Positions 52,957 to 62,350 of a stretch of DNA of 64,000 nucleotides are shown here, piece after piece. Within the stretch, counting starts at the first letter, position 1. Each line of letters opens with the position of its first letter. The notes under the pieces were generated by a model. It searched no databases and had not been told where the DNA came from. It saw only the letters and a program-made list of their open reading frames with translations. Source of the stretch: Pseudomonas sp. SCA2728.1_7 (lineage in GTDB: Bacteria; Pseudomonadota; Gammaproteobacteria; Pseudomonadales; Pseudomonadaceae); assembly GCF_018138145.1 (NCBI RefSeq), contig NZ_CP073104.1, forward strand, positions 744,001 to 808,000. Direction: 5' to 3'. The position numbers were made by a program, and so were the translations under genes.

Positions 52957-53913
52957 TCATAGATACTCAACGACAAAGGCAATTTCGGCATTGGCATTGC
53001 CCGCTCGCATTTGCGCATTGGAAGGCTCGATGCGCACGAAGCGCGCTTGCAAGTCTACAGATGCATTCCCGCCTTCCGATGTAGGCGCTTTTGTTATGTA
53101 GTTCTGATTCAGCTTGAGTGGCTTCCCGTCTCTGAAGCGCATCTGCAATGCCAAACCTTTGGCAGTGGAGCTACTGTTCAGATTTACCATGCCAGTATTA
53201 GCGTCCCACGCAGGGCTGCCCGCAGTGGGCGAAAAGGAGTAGCGGAAGTTGTTTATTCCGGCAGGACAGTTTTTCATACTGAGAAAAAAGTATTGCTCCT
53301 TGGCATAGGCACCGTTCTTCGGGAAATCGCTCAAGTTATAGCTACCCATATCAACTTTTACATCGGGTGTTTCGCAAGACTGTGAGACCACCCGCGTGCC
53401 ACTTGTATTCAATGCAAGAGGCTCGATTTCAGCAGCGACAAATTTCCCTAATTGGCCTGAGGGTATCGTCGCACTACCGGAAATCTCCCCCGTCTTTACA
53501 AGCCGCAAGATGTGCTCAGTGCCATTCCACCCCCAACCGCCAGCGACGTCGGAGTCACCCGGAAAGCCTTTCCATACTTTGCCCGATGGCGGTCGAACCC
53601 ATTGCCAGCCGATGCCGGTATTTCCAATGGGAAAAGTCTGCGCGCCCGCCTGGGTGGTGCCCACAGAATTGCGCACACCTTCATTGTGTACCGCAGAGCA
53701 CCTGAACGAACTGGGAATGGCTCCCAGGGTCACGATTGGGCTTTCATAGATAACCGTGCCGGTCGGCGTGTCCCGCGGTACCGAGATCGTGGCCGGAAGG
53801 ACAACTCGGAGGTTGCCCATGGAATTGTCGGGATAAAATTCGCATACCGCCGCCGTTGCGTTTGACGACAGCATGTACAAGAGCCCGACAATTGATATAT
53901 GGCATAACTTCAT
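52957..53913 (-). CDS. two-domain fimbrial adhesin (orphan)
   Basis: This 318-residue secreted protein has a signal peptide (MKLCHISIVGLLYMLSSNATA). The N-terminal half (about 23-175) contains a Cys pair (VCEFYP, FRCSAV) and resembles a tip lectin domain. The pilin-like C-terminal half (about 185-318) has a Cys pair (SCETPD, NCPAG), the usual SSSTAKGLALQMRF strand and a terminal AEIAFVVEYL. This is the build of type-1-like tip adhesins assembled by chaperone-usher systems. No chaperone or usher is adjacent. AGAGGGAG precedes the ATG at 53913, which I prefer to the longer open frame. Confidence 0.85.
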   Translation of the reverse strand: MKLCHISIVGLLYMLSSNATAAVCEFYPDNSMGNLRVVLPATISVPRDTPTGTVIYESPIVTLGAIPSSFRCSAVHNEGVRNSVGTTQAGAQTFPIGNTGIGWQWVRPPSGKVWKGFPGDSDVAGGWGWNGTEHILRLVKTGEISGSATIPSGQLGKFVAAEIEPLALNTSGTRVVSQSCETPDVKVDMGSYNLSDFPKNGAYAKEQYFFLSMKNCPAGINNFRYSFSPTAGSPAWDANTGMVNLNSSSTAKGLALQMRFRDGKPLKLNQNYITKAPTSEGGNASVDLQARFVRIEPSNAQMRAGNANAEIAFVVEYL

Positions 53914-54059
53914 AACACTCCCTCTGACTCTGCGCTGCATGCAAAAAACTGAATGATTGACGATGGTGCGAATATTTAACCGGCAGCAAAATCACCATAA
54001 ACGGAGCGAAAAGATAATGAATAAATAACACTTGAGCAAAAGTTTTATTTATTCAACAA

Positions 54060-54073
54060 CCAGACAATTCTCA
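54060..54073 (+). promoter_or_regulatory. fimbrial-locus dyad, site A
   Basis: CCAGACAATTCTCA is the inverse of TGAGAA-TT-GTCTGG, the same dyad as at 63711 with the right arm changed. The flanking block AACCAGACAATTCTCAT recurs unchanged at 57259-57275. It lies 147 bp upstream of the adhesin start. Confidence 0.55.
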
Positions 54074-54160
54074 TGGACTTATAGCCACTAGCTAAATTCG
54101 GAATATCTATAAAAGGCCAAGTTGAACACCTTTACCAGCGCAAATAACCAACAACCAATT

Positions 54161-54174
54161 TAAGACTCGTCTTA
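54161..54174 (+). promoter_or_regulatory. fimbrial-locus dyad, site B
   Basis: TAAGAC-TC-GTCTTA is perfectly self-complementary outside the centre; the dyad extends to TTTAAGAC/GTCTTAAA at 54159-54176. It lies 58 bp upstream of the GTG start at 54232. Confidence 0.7.
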
Positions 54175-54231
54175 AAGGCACAACGAAACTCTGCCATTAC
54201 ACTGACTTCTCTTGATAGGAGAAACGATTCC

Positions 54232-54771
54232 GTGAGAGCCCTCGATACCCTCAATAGTCCAAAACCCCAGAGCAACGCCGCCATCTACTGCCTGACGATT
54301 CTGGCACTGGCGCTGATCGCCATGACCGTGGTCGCCGGTTACCAGCTCAATGAACTGTTTCCACTGAAGGATGTGGTGCAACAACAGGAGGTCCAACTCA
54401 CCCACCGCGCCGATGCTATCCAGTCAATGAGCGCAGAACTCAAGCGTCTGGCAGAACAAAAGCAGGCCCTGGAAACCGACCTTGTGACTGCGAAGGAACA
54501 AGCGAAGGCCGCCGAGGCGGCAAAGACCGAACTGGAAAACAATCAACGCGCGGCGCAAACCAGCACCGCGTTAGAGGACGAAGACTCACTGTGCGCGATC
54601 ATCGAGCAAAATATCCGCCTCGTAGCGGATCAGCTCAGTCGCGACGACTTCTTTCGCTTGCGTGATGAGCGCGAAGCTGATGCTGAAGCCGTGCTGGAAA
54701 GCTATGAAAAACAACTCGCCCACTGCATTGAACAGCTGACGGCACAAACCGCATTGCCAACACAGAAATGA
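54232..54771 (+). CDS. membrane-anchored coiled-coil protein of unknown function
   Basis: This 179-residue protein has one N-terminal transmembrane helix (about 19-40, YCLTILALALIAMTVVAGYQL). A long heptad-rich helix follows (about 45-110, QQQEVQLTHRADAIQSMSAELKRLAEQKQALETDL), then an acidic C-terminal domain (about 115-175) with two Cys. It starts with GTG, with AGGAGA about 9 bases upstream. I do not recognise a family. The dyad (site B) 58 bp upstream and the adhesin gene across the promoter tie it to the fimbrial regulon. Confidence 0.65.
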   Translation: MRALDTLNSPKPQSNAAIYCLTILALALIAMTVVAGYQLNELFPLKDVVQQQEVQLTHRADAIQSMSAELKRLAEQKQALETDLVTAKEQAKAAEAAKTELENNQRAAQTSTALEDEDSLCAIIEQNIRLVADQLSRDDFFRLRDEREADAEAVLESYEKQLAHCIEQLTAQTALPTQK

Positions 54772-54807
54772 GCCTGCACTCGTTGCGCAATACGATTGAT
54801 CGCGGAC

Positions 54808-54833
54808 CGAAAAAGCCCTGGCAATCAGGGCTT
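54808..54833 (-). terminator. terminator of chemoreceptor gene
   Basis: AAGCCCTG pairs with CAGGGCTT around 5 bases. On the minus strand it is followed by TTTTTC, a good Rho-independent terminator 13 bases after the chemoreceptor stop. On the plus strand it follows the coiled-coil gene's stop at 54771 and may work weakly there. Confidence 0.75.
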
Positions 54834-54845
54834 CCCGTTAACTTT

Positions 54846-56474
54846 TTATAGCTTGAATTCCTTGGTCAACTTATTCAGCGAGGCCGCCAATTGCGAAAGC
54901 TCCGCCGATGCAACTGCCGTCTGTTTCGAACCTTCTGCGGTTTCGCAAGACAGGTCGCGAATGCTGATAAGGCTTCGATCCACCTCGCGTGCAACCTGAG
55001 CCTGCTCTTCGGCAGCGGTCGCCATCAGCAGGTTTCGTTCATTGATAAGATTCAGAGAGCCAGTGATGTCGGTCAGCACTTCGCCGGCGATATTGGCCAT
55101 CTCAAGTGTTCTTTCCGCCTGAGAGCGGGTGTGGCTCATGGAAGAAACCGCCCTGCTGGTGCCCGACTGAATGGAGCTGACCATGGACTCGATGTCCTCG
55201 GTAGATTTCTGAGTACGCTGCGCCAGCCCTCTCACCTCATCTGCAACCACGGCAAAGCCACGGCCCGCCTCCCCCGCCCGCGCCGCTTCGATGGCCGCGT
55301 TCAAAGCGAGCAGATTGGTTTGTTCGGCGACTTCTCGGATCACGTCCAGCACGCTGCTGATATCGCTCGCCATCGTAGAAAGCGCCTGCACTTCAGCCGA
55401 GGTGCTATGCACGCTGGAAACCATCAGATTGATTGCCGCGACCGTTTCGCTGACCTGGGCTTTACCGGCAACAGCTGCTGCGCTTGATTCCGACGTCAGT
55501 TGCGAGGTCGATGCGGCGTTGTCCGCGACCTGCTCCACCGCCGCACTCATTTCAGTCACGGCGGTGGCGGCCATTTCGATTTCATGACTCTGACGCTGAG
55601 TGATACGCGAAATATCTTCGGTGACGCCGTGCATGACTTCCGAGGTTTCGGCCAACTGCGTGGACGAGTCACGGATCATGATCAGCGCATCACGCAAACT
55701 GGCCTGCATCGCGGCCAACGAAGACAGCATCTGCGCCGCCTCATCGGAACCATCCAGCGCGATGGTTTCGCTCAAATCGTTGGCGGCGATGCATTCCGCA
55801 ACCCTTAGCGAGCCTGCAATCGGCACCGTCAGGCTGCGCGTGTACAACACCGCCAGGGCCAAGGAAGCACCGATGGCAATGACAATGAACACACTGACGA
55901 TCAACAGCGTGTGTTCGTAGACATTGTCGGCCTGCTTGCCCGCTTCATATGCTTCGATCTCGTTGAGAGCAATCAGCTTTTTGAGCGCGACCTGCACGCC
56001 GTCCGAGGCGGCACGCATCTGATTCTTTGACAGCGCAATGGCCGCTTCAAGCTGCCCTTTCGCCACGGTTTCAAGGTATTGGTCCTGCGCCTGATCATTG
56101 ACCGCTTGTGCTTTGGCGAACTCCTCGAACGCTTTACGCCCAGCGTCAGTAGTCAGCAGATCAATGAGCGCTCGTTGATGATTTTTGATGAGCTGACGCG
56201 ATTGCTGAATGTCCATCAGGGCCTGAGCCTTGCGCTCAGGGGTTTCGATAGGGTTACGCAAACGGGCGTTATTGCCCTTGATTTCGATGAACTCGCGATC
56301 CAGTTGGCCGAGCAGCTTGATGCTTGGCACGATGGTCGTCTCGACATAGGTTTCTGCCTTGTTGAGCAAGTCGACTTGCTGCAAGGCGATCAATCCGATC
56401 GCGATAATCATGAGACAGAACAAGCCAAAACACAGCGCCGATCGCGGCGCGAGGTTGAGTTTACGAAGCAGCAT
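54846..56474 (-). CDS. methyl-accepting chemotaxis protein
   Basis: This 542-residue chemoreceptor has TM1 at about residues 12-32 and a four-helix-bundle periplasmic domain to about 188 ([31 protein letters not shown]). TM2 is near 190-212, a HAMP domain about 213-268, and the MA signalling domain runs to the end with hairpin tip [39 protein letters not shown]. No C-terminal CheR-tether pentapeptide is visible. The ligand is unknown. It sits inside a fimbrial/c-di-GMP locus, so surface sensing is plausible (inference). Confidence 0.95.
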   Translation of the reverse strand: MLLRKLNLAPRSALCFGLFCLMIIAIGLIALQQVDLLNKAETYVETTIVPSIKLLGQLDREFIEIKGNNARLRNPIETPERKAQALMDIQQSRQLIKNHQRALIDLLTTDAGRKAFEEFAKAQAVNDQAQDQYLETVAKGQLEAAIALSKNQMRAASDGVQVALKKLIALNEIEAYEAGKQADNVYEHTLLIVSVFIVIAIGASLALAVLYTRSLTVPIAGSLRVAECIAANDLSETIALDGSDEAAQMLSSLAAMQASLRDALIMIRDSSTQLAETSEVMHGVTEDISRITQRQSHEIEMAATAVTEMSAAVEQVADNAASTSQLTSESSAAAVAGKAQVSETVAAINLMVSSVHSTSAEVQALSTMASDISSVLDVIREVAEQTNLLALNAAIEAARAGEAGRGFAVVADEVRGLAQRTQKSTEDIESMVSSIQSGTSRAVSSMSHTRSQAERTLEMANIAGEVLTDITGSLNLINERNLLMATAAEEQAQVAREVDRSLISIRDLSCETAEGSKQTAVASAELSQLAASLNKLTKEFKL

Positions 56475-56569
56475 GATGCCTTACCTTAGAGTGTATTCAA
56501 GACAATGGGTCTTACGAGCTGGCAGGAAAGCTGGCGCAGACAATCAGCCGTCACCGCGCAAGGGTGCAG

Positions 56570-57031
56570 CTAGCGGTTTGCACACGAAGAAAGCGTGGGA
56601 TCAGTTGAGGCCGGCTCCGCACTTTCATTGAGCGCGGGATCAGCCAGCATCAGAAAATCCGCCAATCGCGGCAGATTGATTTTCGAGACCAGACGCATCC
56701 AGCGTTGCGGATGCGGGTTGAAGAAGGTCTTCGACCACTGATGATCATCACTGGGGTTGAAAATCAGCAGGTGACGAATCAGCGGGTTTTCCCCAAAAAA
56801 ATCGAGCGGATCCATCGCCATCTCGTTGAGCAACTCAGCATTGACGACGACCAGGCTGAGCCGCTGGGGGCAGTAATACGTCAGTATTCTCAGGTCACGA
56901 TAAGTGCATACGTTCACGACGCTGAGACAGCCCAGCTTGTTGAACTGCTGTTCAATCGACAGGCCTCTACGCACGTCGCTATCGGCGATCAGGATCCGCA
57001 AGGATCGACTTCGGTTATTTTCAAGAAACAT
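56570..57031 (-). CDS. degenerate receiver-domain protein
   Basis: This 153-residue protein has a receiver-like fold. The acidic start LRILIADSDVRRGL (Asp17 and Asp19) looks intact. The strand where the phospho-acceptor Asp normally sits reads LSLVVVNAELL, with Asn64 in place of Asp. The conserved Lys strand is RLVSKINLPRL. There is no output domain. Such pseudo-receivers act by binding partners, not by phosphorylation (inference). Site C lies 65 bp upstream of its ATG, so it belongs to the dyad regulon. Confidence 0.65.
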   Translation of the reverse strand: MFLENNRSRSLRILIADSDVRRGLSIEQQFNKLGCLSVVNVCTYRDLRILTYYCPQRLSLVVVNAELLNEMAMDPLDFFGENPLIRHLLIFNPSDDHQWSKTFFNPHPQRWMRLVSKINLPRLADFLMLADPALNESAEPASTDPTLSSCANR

Positions 57032-57095
57032 CGGACACCTTTGGCAGCTCCATTCTTCCTTTCAAGAAAATAACCAAGGGCCAGCCCGTCCGATA

Positions 57096-57109
57096 TGAGA
57101 CTTGTCTCA
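57096..57109 (+). promoter_or_regulatory. fimbrial-locus dyad, site C
   Basis: TGAGAC-TT-GTCTCA is perfect outside the centre and the best consensus copy. It lies 65 bp upstream of the pseudo-receiver start (57031, minus). Confidence 0.75.
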
Positions 57110-57260
57110 AAATGACCGCGGGGGTCGCTGAACGAAAACCACACTTTGCTGACAAGCCCGCGCTAGCGGGGCCCGGCATGGTTCAAAGTCTTTGGAGGGA
57201 GGGATTTTGCAACAGTGGAGAGCGGCGCAATGCCAGAAGCGCGAGACGGTTGTGTACGAA

Positions 57261-57274
57261 CCAGACAATTCTCA
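57261..57274 (+). promoter_or_regulatory. fimbrial-locus dyad, site D
   Basis: CCAGACAATTCTCA is identical to site A over all 14 bases, and the preceding AA and following T match as well. It is 230 bp upstream of the pseudo-receiver start and just beyond the pilin terminator. Confidence 0.55.
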
Positions 57275-57282
57275 TTATTAAT

Positions 57283-57316
57283 GCCCCTTGTTGTCAGTAA
57301 CCTTGAAACAAGGGGC
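57283..57316 (-). terminator. terminator-like hairpin after pilin gene
   Basis: GCCCCTTGTT pairs perfectly with AACAAGGGGC (10 bp, 14-base loop). Reading leftward it follows the pilin stop at 57341 and leads into an AT-rich stretch. Confidence 0.6.
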
Positions 57317-57340
57317 GCAAACTCATTATTTCTCAGTCCA

Positions 57341-57724
57341 TCAAGGCAGCGTCAGCGTCACGACGTAATTGCCAGTCGTTATCGGGTGGCCGTTGTTGTC
57401 CGTGAGCAGCAGGCGCTGGTCGTAATATTTTTCCTGCTCGTGGGTATCGGCAATCATCTTCACGAATACTTGCTGGCGCGGCTCACCCCGCCCAGCCGCA
57501 CTGACGTTGGTCACCGAGAACATCTGACCAGTGCTCGCCTGCGGACAATCAAGCAGCTCGAAAGAAGCAGAAGCACGGCTGGCGCCACTCGCCATGCAAC
57601 TTGCCTCGACAATCTGTCCGCTGAAGCGAATCACTCCGCTGACGGGCGCAGACTGGGCCGCGCTGACGGTGTCAAAACCCAGCAGGCAGAGACTGGCAAT
57701 CAATAAAGGACGTCGAATGATCAT
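57341..57724 (-). CDS. orphan type-1-like fimbrial subunit
   Basis: This 127-residue protein has a signal peptide (LLIASLCLLGFDTVSAAQSA). A compact pilin domain follows with the family pattern VSGVIRFSGQIVEASCMA, FELLDCPQAS (disulphide Cys pair) and the terminal beta strand TTGNYVVTLTLP for donor-strand complementation. It is short for a major pilin (usually 150-180), so a minor or tip subunit is likely. It follows the hybrid kinase gene by 104 bp on the same strand. GGAG lies 7 bases before the ATG. Confidence 0.85.
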   Translation of the reverse strand: MIIRRPLLIASLCLLGFDTVSAAQSAPVSGVIRFSGQIVEASCMASGASRASASFELLDCPQASTGQMFSVTNVSAAGRGEPRQQVFVKMIADTHEQEKYYDQRLLLTDNNGHPITTGNYVVTLTLP

Positions 57725-57828
57725 CGCGAAACTCCATGGTTATTAACCAAGGTATCGCCCGTTGCAAAATGATCTTTAACGTCCCCCTTCATTACAAGGC
57801 CAGTCAGCAGGGCCCTGCGCCAATACGG

Positions 57829-60800
57829 TTACAGCTCGACCCGTTTGATTTTCTTGATCAGATCAGCCTGTGCATGCTCAAGCTTCAACGCGCTGCGATT
57901 GATATCCAGTGGATCGATGACCGGCGCTTCGCACTCGGCCTCAAGCTCGTTACACGCCTCGATGACCTGATGCTCGGCGACGATGCGCGCCGCGCCCTTG
58001 ATCCGATGTGCCAGGTCAGCCAACAACCCGGGATCGCTTTCGGGTATCAGCGAATGCAGCTCCTCCAGATCCTTCTCACAACTCGACAGCGCCTCGCGCA
58101 GCAGTTCTTTCATCATGTCGAGGTCGCCTCCGGTGAGCTCGTTCAGACGCTCGCGAATCGATCCCAGCTCCTTGGTACCCGTCGCAGGCGGGCTCTCAAC
58201 TGGCTCGGTTTCGACATCTTTTTCCCAGCCGGCAAGCAGGGTCGACAAGGTGCTGAGGCTGATCGGTTTGAACAGACAGTCATCCATCCCCGCCTCTCGG
58301 CATTTCACTTTTTCTTCCGGCTGCGCGTTGGCTGTGAAGCCCAAGACGATACACGGCGCGCCACCACTGTCGCGTTCGTCCTGGCGGATGGTGCGGGCCA
58401 GTTCATAGCCGTTCATGACCGGCATGTTGCAGTCCGTGATCACAATGTCGAACGGCTCAGAGCGCCACAATGCCAATGCCTGCGCACCATCGGCAGCATC
58501 ACGCACCGCCTGACCAAGAAAGCTGAGCTGCTGCGTCAGTAACAGGCGGTTGGCGCTCTGGTCATCCACTACCAGAATCCGCAGCGTCGGCACTGGCTTG
58601 TCCTGGACAACCGAGACAGGCAGCACCTTGCCGCCGAGCGGGCTGAGGATATTGAAGAACAGCGACACTTCCAGGCAGGTGCCCTTGCCCAAGGTGCTGG
58701 TTATATTCAGTCGCCCGCCCATCAACTCGCACAACGAGCGTGAAATCGCCAACCCCAGACCGGTGCCGCCCCTGTTCGACGGGCCGTGATTGGCTTGAGA
58801 AAACGGCTGGAACAGGTTCTGCAGATCGGCACTGGAAATGCCGATGCCGGTGTCCTCGACTTTCAGGTCGACTTGCAAACGTTCGTCAGCAAGGCGTTGG
58901 CCACGAATCGAGACGCTGACATGCCCGGTATCGGTAAACTTGATGGCATTGCCCACCAGGTTCGAGAGCACCTGCTGGAAGCGCATCGGATCAACCAGTA
59001 CGTCACAGCCGACAGTGGCGTCGATATCGAGTTTCAATACCAGGCTCTTCTGCCTGGCCAGGCCGTCGAACACCCGCGCCACGGACTCCACCAGTTCGCG
59101 CAGGTTGGCGCGTTTCGGCGAAAGACTGACGTGCCCAGACTCGATGCGAACCACATCGAGGATATCGCCGATCAGTTCCAGCAGGCCTTTCGCCGAGTCG
59201 TAGGCCACCTCAATCGCCGGTCGATCGAAGTGGCCCTGCTCGGCGCGCTTGAGCGTGAGTTCAAGCATGCCGATCACGGCGCTCATCGGCGTACGGATTT
59301 CGTGGCTCATGGTCGCCAGGAATGTGGTTTTGGCGCGGCTCGACTCATCGGCCAGCTCTTTCGCCGAACGCAACTCTTCGATCAGTTCGCGGCGCTCGCT
59401 GATGTCGATCCAGCCGCAGATCACGCCTCTGACTTCGCCCGTCGTGTCGTGATAAGGCTGGATCCAGTGATAAATGATCAGCCGCGTTTCACCGACATGC
59501 AGCGTGCGATCCACCTCGTAAGGTTCGTCCCGCTCGATGACACGCAGATAGTCATCGTGAAATTGCAACGCTTCCTGGCGATTGCGCTTGCCGCTTTCGA
59601 GCACGGTCTTGCCGATCACGTCCTTTTCCAGCAGGCCAAACGTTTGCAGATAATTGTTATTGCAGGTGACAAGTCGACCTTCCCGATCGCGAACGTAAAT
59701 GGGATGCGGCGTGCCGTTGATCAGCGCCCCCATGAACTTCAGTTGATCGCCGAGCAAGCGTTCTGCCCGACTGCGCTCGCGGATCTGCCGGCGAATATAG
59801 AAATTCCACGCCAGCGATCCGAGAATAATCAAGAAAGCGCCGGCGCTGATCTGGTAGATCAACGTCTTGTAATCGCGCCATGACAAACCCGAGAACGCAG
59901 CAATGGGGCGCCAACGGTTGAGGATTACGTCCAGCTCATCGGGTGGAATGCTCAGCAGAGCCTTGTTCAGAATGCTGACCAGTTCGGTATCGGCACGTCG
60001 GGCGGCGAAGGCGAGAAAACCCTTGTTCATGCCGACGATGTTGGAGATGCGCAAACTGTCACTGTAGATGTGAGCGATGTAATAGCGCGCACTGTGCAGC
60101 GTGGTAATCATCGCGTCTGCTCGCCCATCCTTCACGTCAGCCAGAGCGCCGAGCACTGTCTCGTTGTCGACAATTTCAATGTCGGGATAATCCTTGAGCA
60201 GCTCACGCTCTGCAGAGCTCTCGGGGACGGCGACGCGCTTGCCGCGTAGCTCCTGCAGGCTTGAAGGCGCGCCAGCTTCCTTGGCGGTGACGATCACAAA
60301 GGGACTGGCGAGGAACGGGTGGGTGAAACGCATACCGACTTCACGGGAGACGGTTGGCGTCAGCAACGAGATATCGGCGCTGCCATCAAGCAGGCGCGTG
60401 CTCAAGCTGGAAAAACTGTCGGTGCGCTCTACATCGATCTGCAAACCAGTGCGCCGCTGAATCAGTTCCAGCAGATCGGCGCCGATTCCGCCAAAGTTGC
60501 CATCGCCATCAAAGAACGCAAATGGCGCTTGGTCGTCATTGATCACGAACCGCGCGACCGGGTGCAGCTCAAGCCAGCGTGCTTCGCCGGGTGTCAGATC
60601 GATACGTTTGGGTGTCAGTGCCCCGCCGCCACCGGACCAGCGCTTGGTGATTTCGGCTATCTTGCCCTCACCCATCGACTCAATGACCGAGTCGATTAGA
60701 CGCAACAATTGATCATTCCCTCGGCGCAGGGCAAAGCTGAAACCGTTGGTTTGCGTTTTGACGAAAGAGTGCAGGCGCACATAGTTGAAGTAGTTGAGGT

Positions 60801-61461
60801 TGATCAGATAGTTGCTGGACACCGTGTCGCCCAGAAACAGATCGACTTTGCCAAAGGCCAGCGCAGCCAGTGCCAACTCGTTCGATGGGAAAAGTACGAA
60901 CTCGGCGTTGGGATACAACCCATGCAACTGACTGGATGGCAGGTAATCGTCGGCAACCGCAATACGCAAACCGGCCAGATTGGCCGGCATCGGTCGACGA
61001 TCATCGCCGCGCATGAACATTGCCGGCACGTCTTCGACATAAGGTTTACTGAGCGTGACGAGGCCGTCGATCAACTCGAAACTGTTGGAGCTGCCCAACA
61101 TATCGATGTCGCCGCGTTCAAGCGCCGCCATGGCGTCGCGACGGTCAGGATAAGCCTTGACGGTAACTTCGACATGCAAGGCCTGGCCGATAATGCAGGC
61201 AATGTCGGCGGCAATCCCCTCATAACGCGTACCGCTTGCGGTCATCACATAGGGCGGAAAATCCGGAAGCGCCGATCCCAATACGAGGCTGCGTTTCTGC
61301 CGTAGCCAACTCCAGTCTTCGTTGCCCAGATCGACTTGCACCTCCTTGCAGTCCGATCGACCGAACACCTGCAGAGTGCGCGGCTCTGCTGCCCACAACG
61401 ACCCGCTACCGAATACGAAAAGCACACTGACGAGCAAAACACCGCGCAACAGATGAAACAT
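57829..61461 (-). CDS. RocS/BvgS-like hybrid sensor histidine kinase
   Basis: This 1210-residue unorthodox kinase has a signal peptide (1-24) and two tandem SBP_bac_3 periplasmic sensor domains (about 55-275 and 300-515). A transmembrane helix is near 535-555, and a PAS domain about 575-695. The HisKA domain carries phospho-His720 in MSHEIRTPM, followed by HATPase (about 820-945; DTGIGIS, GGTGLGLAIS). A receiver carries Asp1010 (ITDCNMP), and an HPt domain has His1152 (HRIKGAARI). This is the BvgS/EvgS/RocS architecture. It starts 7 bp after the NarL-type regulator stop. It probably relays a periplasmic signal to that regulator and perhaps to the EAL protein. Confidence 0.95.
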   Translation of the reverse strand: MFHLLRGVLLVSVLFVFGSGSLWAAEPRTLQVFGRSDCKEVQVDLGNEDWSWLRQKRSLVLGSALPDFPPYVMTASGTRYEGIAADIACIIGQALHVEVTVKAYPDRRDAMAALERGDIDMLGSSNSFELIDGLVTLSKPYVEDVPAMFMRGDDRRPMPANLAGLRIAVADDYLPSSQLHGLYPNAEFVLFPSNELALAALAFGKVDLFLGDTVSSNYLINLNYFNYVRLHSFVKTQTNGFSFALRRGNDQLLRLIDSVIESMGEGKIAEITKRWSGGGGALTPKRIDLTPGEARWLELHPVARFVINDDQAPFAFFDGDGNFGGIGADLLELIQRRTGLQIDVERTDSFSSLSTRLLDGSADISLLTPTVSREVGMRFTHPFLASPFVIVTAKEAGAPSSLQELRGKRVAVPESSAERELLKDYPDIEIVDNETVLGALADVKDGRADAMITTLHSARYYIAHIYSDSLRISNIVGMNKGFLAFAARRADTELVSILNKALLSIPPDELDVILNRWRPIAAFSGLSWRDYKTLIYQISAGAFLIILGSLAWNFYIRRQIRERSRAERLLGDQLKFMGALINGTPHPIYVRDREGRLVTCNNNYLQTFGLLEKDVIGKTVLESGKRNRQEALQFHDDYLRVIERDEPYEVDRTLHVGETRLIIYHWIQPYHDTTGEVRGVICGWIDISERRELIEELRSAKELADESSRAKTTFLATMSHEIRTPMSAVIGMLELTLKRAEQGHFDRPAIEVAYDSAKGLLELIGDILDVVRIESGHVSLSPKRANLRELVESVARVFDGLARQKSLVLKLDIDATVGCDVLVDPMRFQQVLSNLVGNAIKFTDTGHVSVSIRGQRLADERLQVDLKVEDTGIGISSADLQNLFQPFSQANHGPSNRGGTGLGLAISRSLCELMGGRLNITSTLGKGTCLEVSLFFNILSPLGGKVLPVSVVQDKPVPTLRILVVDDQSANRLLLTQQLSFLGQAVRDAADGAQALALWRSEPFDIVITDCNMPVMNGYELARTIRQDERDSGGAPCIVLGFTANAQPEEKVKCREAGMDDCLFKPISLSTLSTLLAGWEKDVETEPVESPPATGTKELGSIRERLNELTGGDLDMMKELLREALSSCEKDLEELHSLIPESDPGLLADLAHRIKGAARIVAEHQVIEACNELEAECEAPVIDPLDINRSALKLEHAQADLIKKIKRVEL

Positions 61462-61468
61462 AAGCGAG

Positions 61469-62173
61469 TTATCCCTGGTTGTCGGCTGTCAGGCTGTGCT
61501 GCAACTTGAACAGCTCTGCATCACCACGAATGCCAAGCTTTTTGAAAGCGGCCTGTTTTTGCCCACTGATGGTTTTGCGACTGCGCGAGAACTTCAAAGC
61601 GATCTGCGTCACCCCCATACCCTCGAGGCAGCAGCGCAAGACTTCTTTCTCTTTCGGCGACAGCAGAGGATTGCTCAGAAAATCGTCGCTGTGCGCCGCG
61701 CCGTCATCATTGGTACCAGCAGGCTCATCGACTGACACAGGCAGCACATCAAGTTCGAAGGCCATTGCCGGCGACAGGTACAACTGGCCGGACGCTGCGC
61801 AGCGGATGCCGGTGATCAGGTCATCGACTGGCTGGGACTTGCCGAAGAATCCGCTGACGCCCGCTCCGATCGCCATGTTCACCACCGCCGGGCGCTCTTC
61901 GGAGGATGAGACGAGGATGCGCATGCCTGGATATTGCTTGCGCAGCAGACGAATCAGATTAAGCCCGTCCAGCTCGCCATCGTGCAGCTTGTAGTCGAGT
62001 ATCAGCAGGTCGATTTCGGTCTCGCGCAATCCAGCGAGTAACTGCGCACTGCTCGCGTACACGCCCACGACACTGAACTCGGCTTCGCGCGTCAGCCGCG
62101 ATTTCATCGCCAGACGTATGAGCGAGTGATCATCAAGGATGGCAACGCGTAACGGATTCACGACTGACCAATG
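61469..62173 (-). CDS. RocA/NarL-type response regulator
   Basis: This 234-residue regulator has a receiver domain (ILDDHSLIRLAM; phospho-acceptor Asp61 in LLILDYKLHDG; conserved Lys in FFGKSQP). A LuxR-type HTH follows (about 170-225, LLSPKEKEVLRCCLEGMGVTQIALKFSRSRKTI). I start at ATG 62173 because GGAG lies 6 bases upstream; a longer frame exists but lacks a ribosome site. It sits between the EAL regulator and the hybrid kinase, as in SadARS/RocSAR. It is the best candidate to bind the repeated dyads. Confidence 0.9.
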   Translation of the reverse strand, partial: HWSVVNPLRVAILDDHSLIRLAMKSRLTREAEFSVVGVYASSAQLLAGLRETEIDLLILDYKLHDGELDGLNLIRLLRKQYPGMRILVSSSEERPAVVNMAIGAGVSGFFGKSQPVDDLITGIRCAASGQLYLSPAMAFELDVLPVSVDEPAGTNDDGAAHSDDFLSNPLLSPKEKEVLRCCLEGMGVTQIALKFSRSRKTISGQKQAAFKKLGIRGDAELFKLQHSLTADNQG

Positions 62174-62350
62174 CATGAGCAGCTCCATGATGAGGAGGGT
62201 TGAAGGATCATCAGCACTTGGCAACCGCAGCCGATCCCGGGCATCACCGAAGCATTCAGGTGCATCTGATTGATTTCTCGGCACATGATGATTGTTTTGA
62301 AGACGTGACGAAATAGGGCTTTGTCCCAAAAGTCAGACCGCGCGTGCGGA

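Larger units (their letters stand above)
53914..54231. promoter_or_regulatory. AT-rich divergent promoter region with two dyads
   Basis: This 318-bp gene-free region lies between the adhesin gene (leftward) and the coiled-coil gene (rightward). It is conspicuously AT-rich, holds two copies of the 14-bp dyad (54060-54073 and 54161-54174), and has no further ORF worth calling. Confidence 0.6.
57032..57340. promoter_or_regulatory. gene-free region with two dyads and a pilin terminator
   Basis: This 309-bp region lies upstream of the pseudo-receiver gene. It has dyad site C (57096-57109), dyad site D (57261-57274) and the pilin gene's terminator hairpin (57283-57316). I find no gene with a credible start in it. 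Confidence 0.6.

Noticed and set aside
56499..56514. AAGAC...GTCTTA as a further copy of the fimbrial dyad upstream of the chemoreceptor
   Set aside because: The arms match but the spacer is 5 instead of 2 bases, so I did not count it with the six sites.
57112..57300. 62-codon frame between pseudo-receiver and pilin genes
   Set aside because: It lies over dyad and terminator sequences and lacks a ribosome site.
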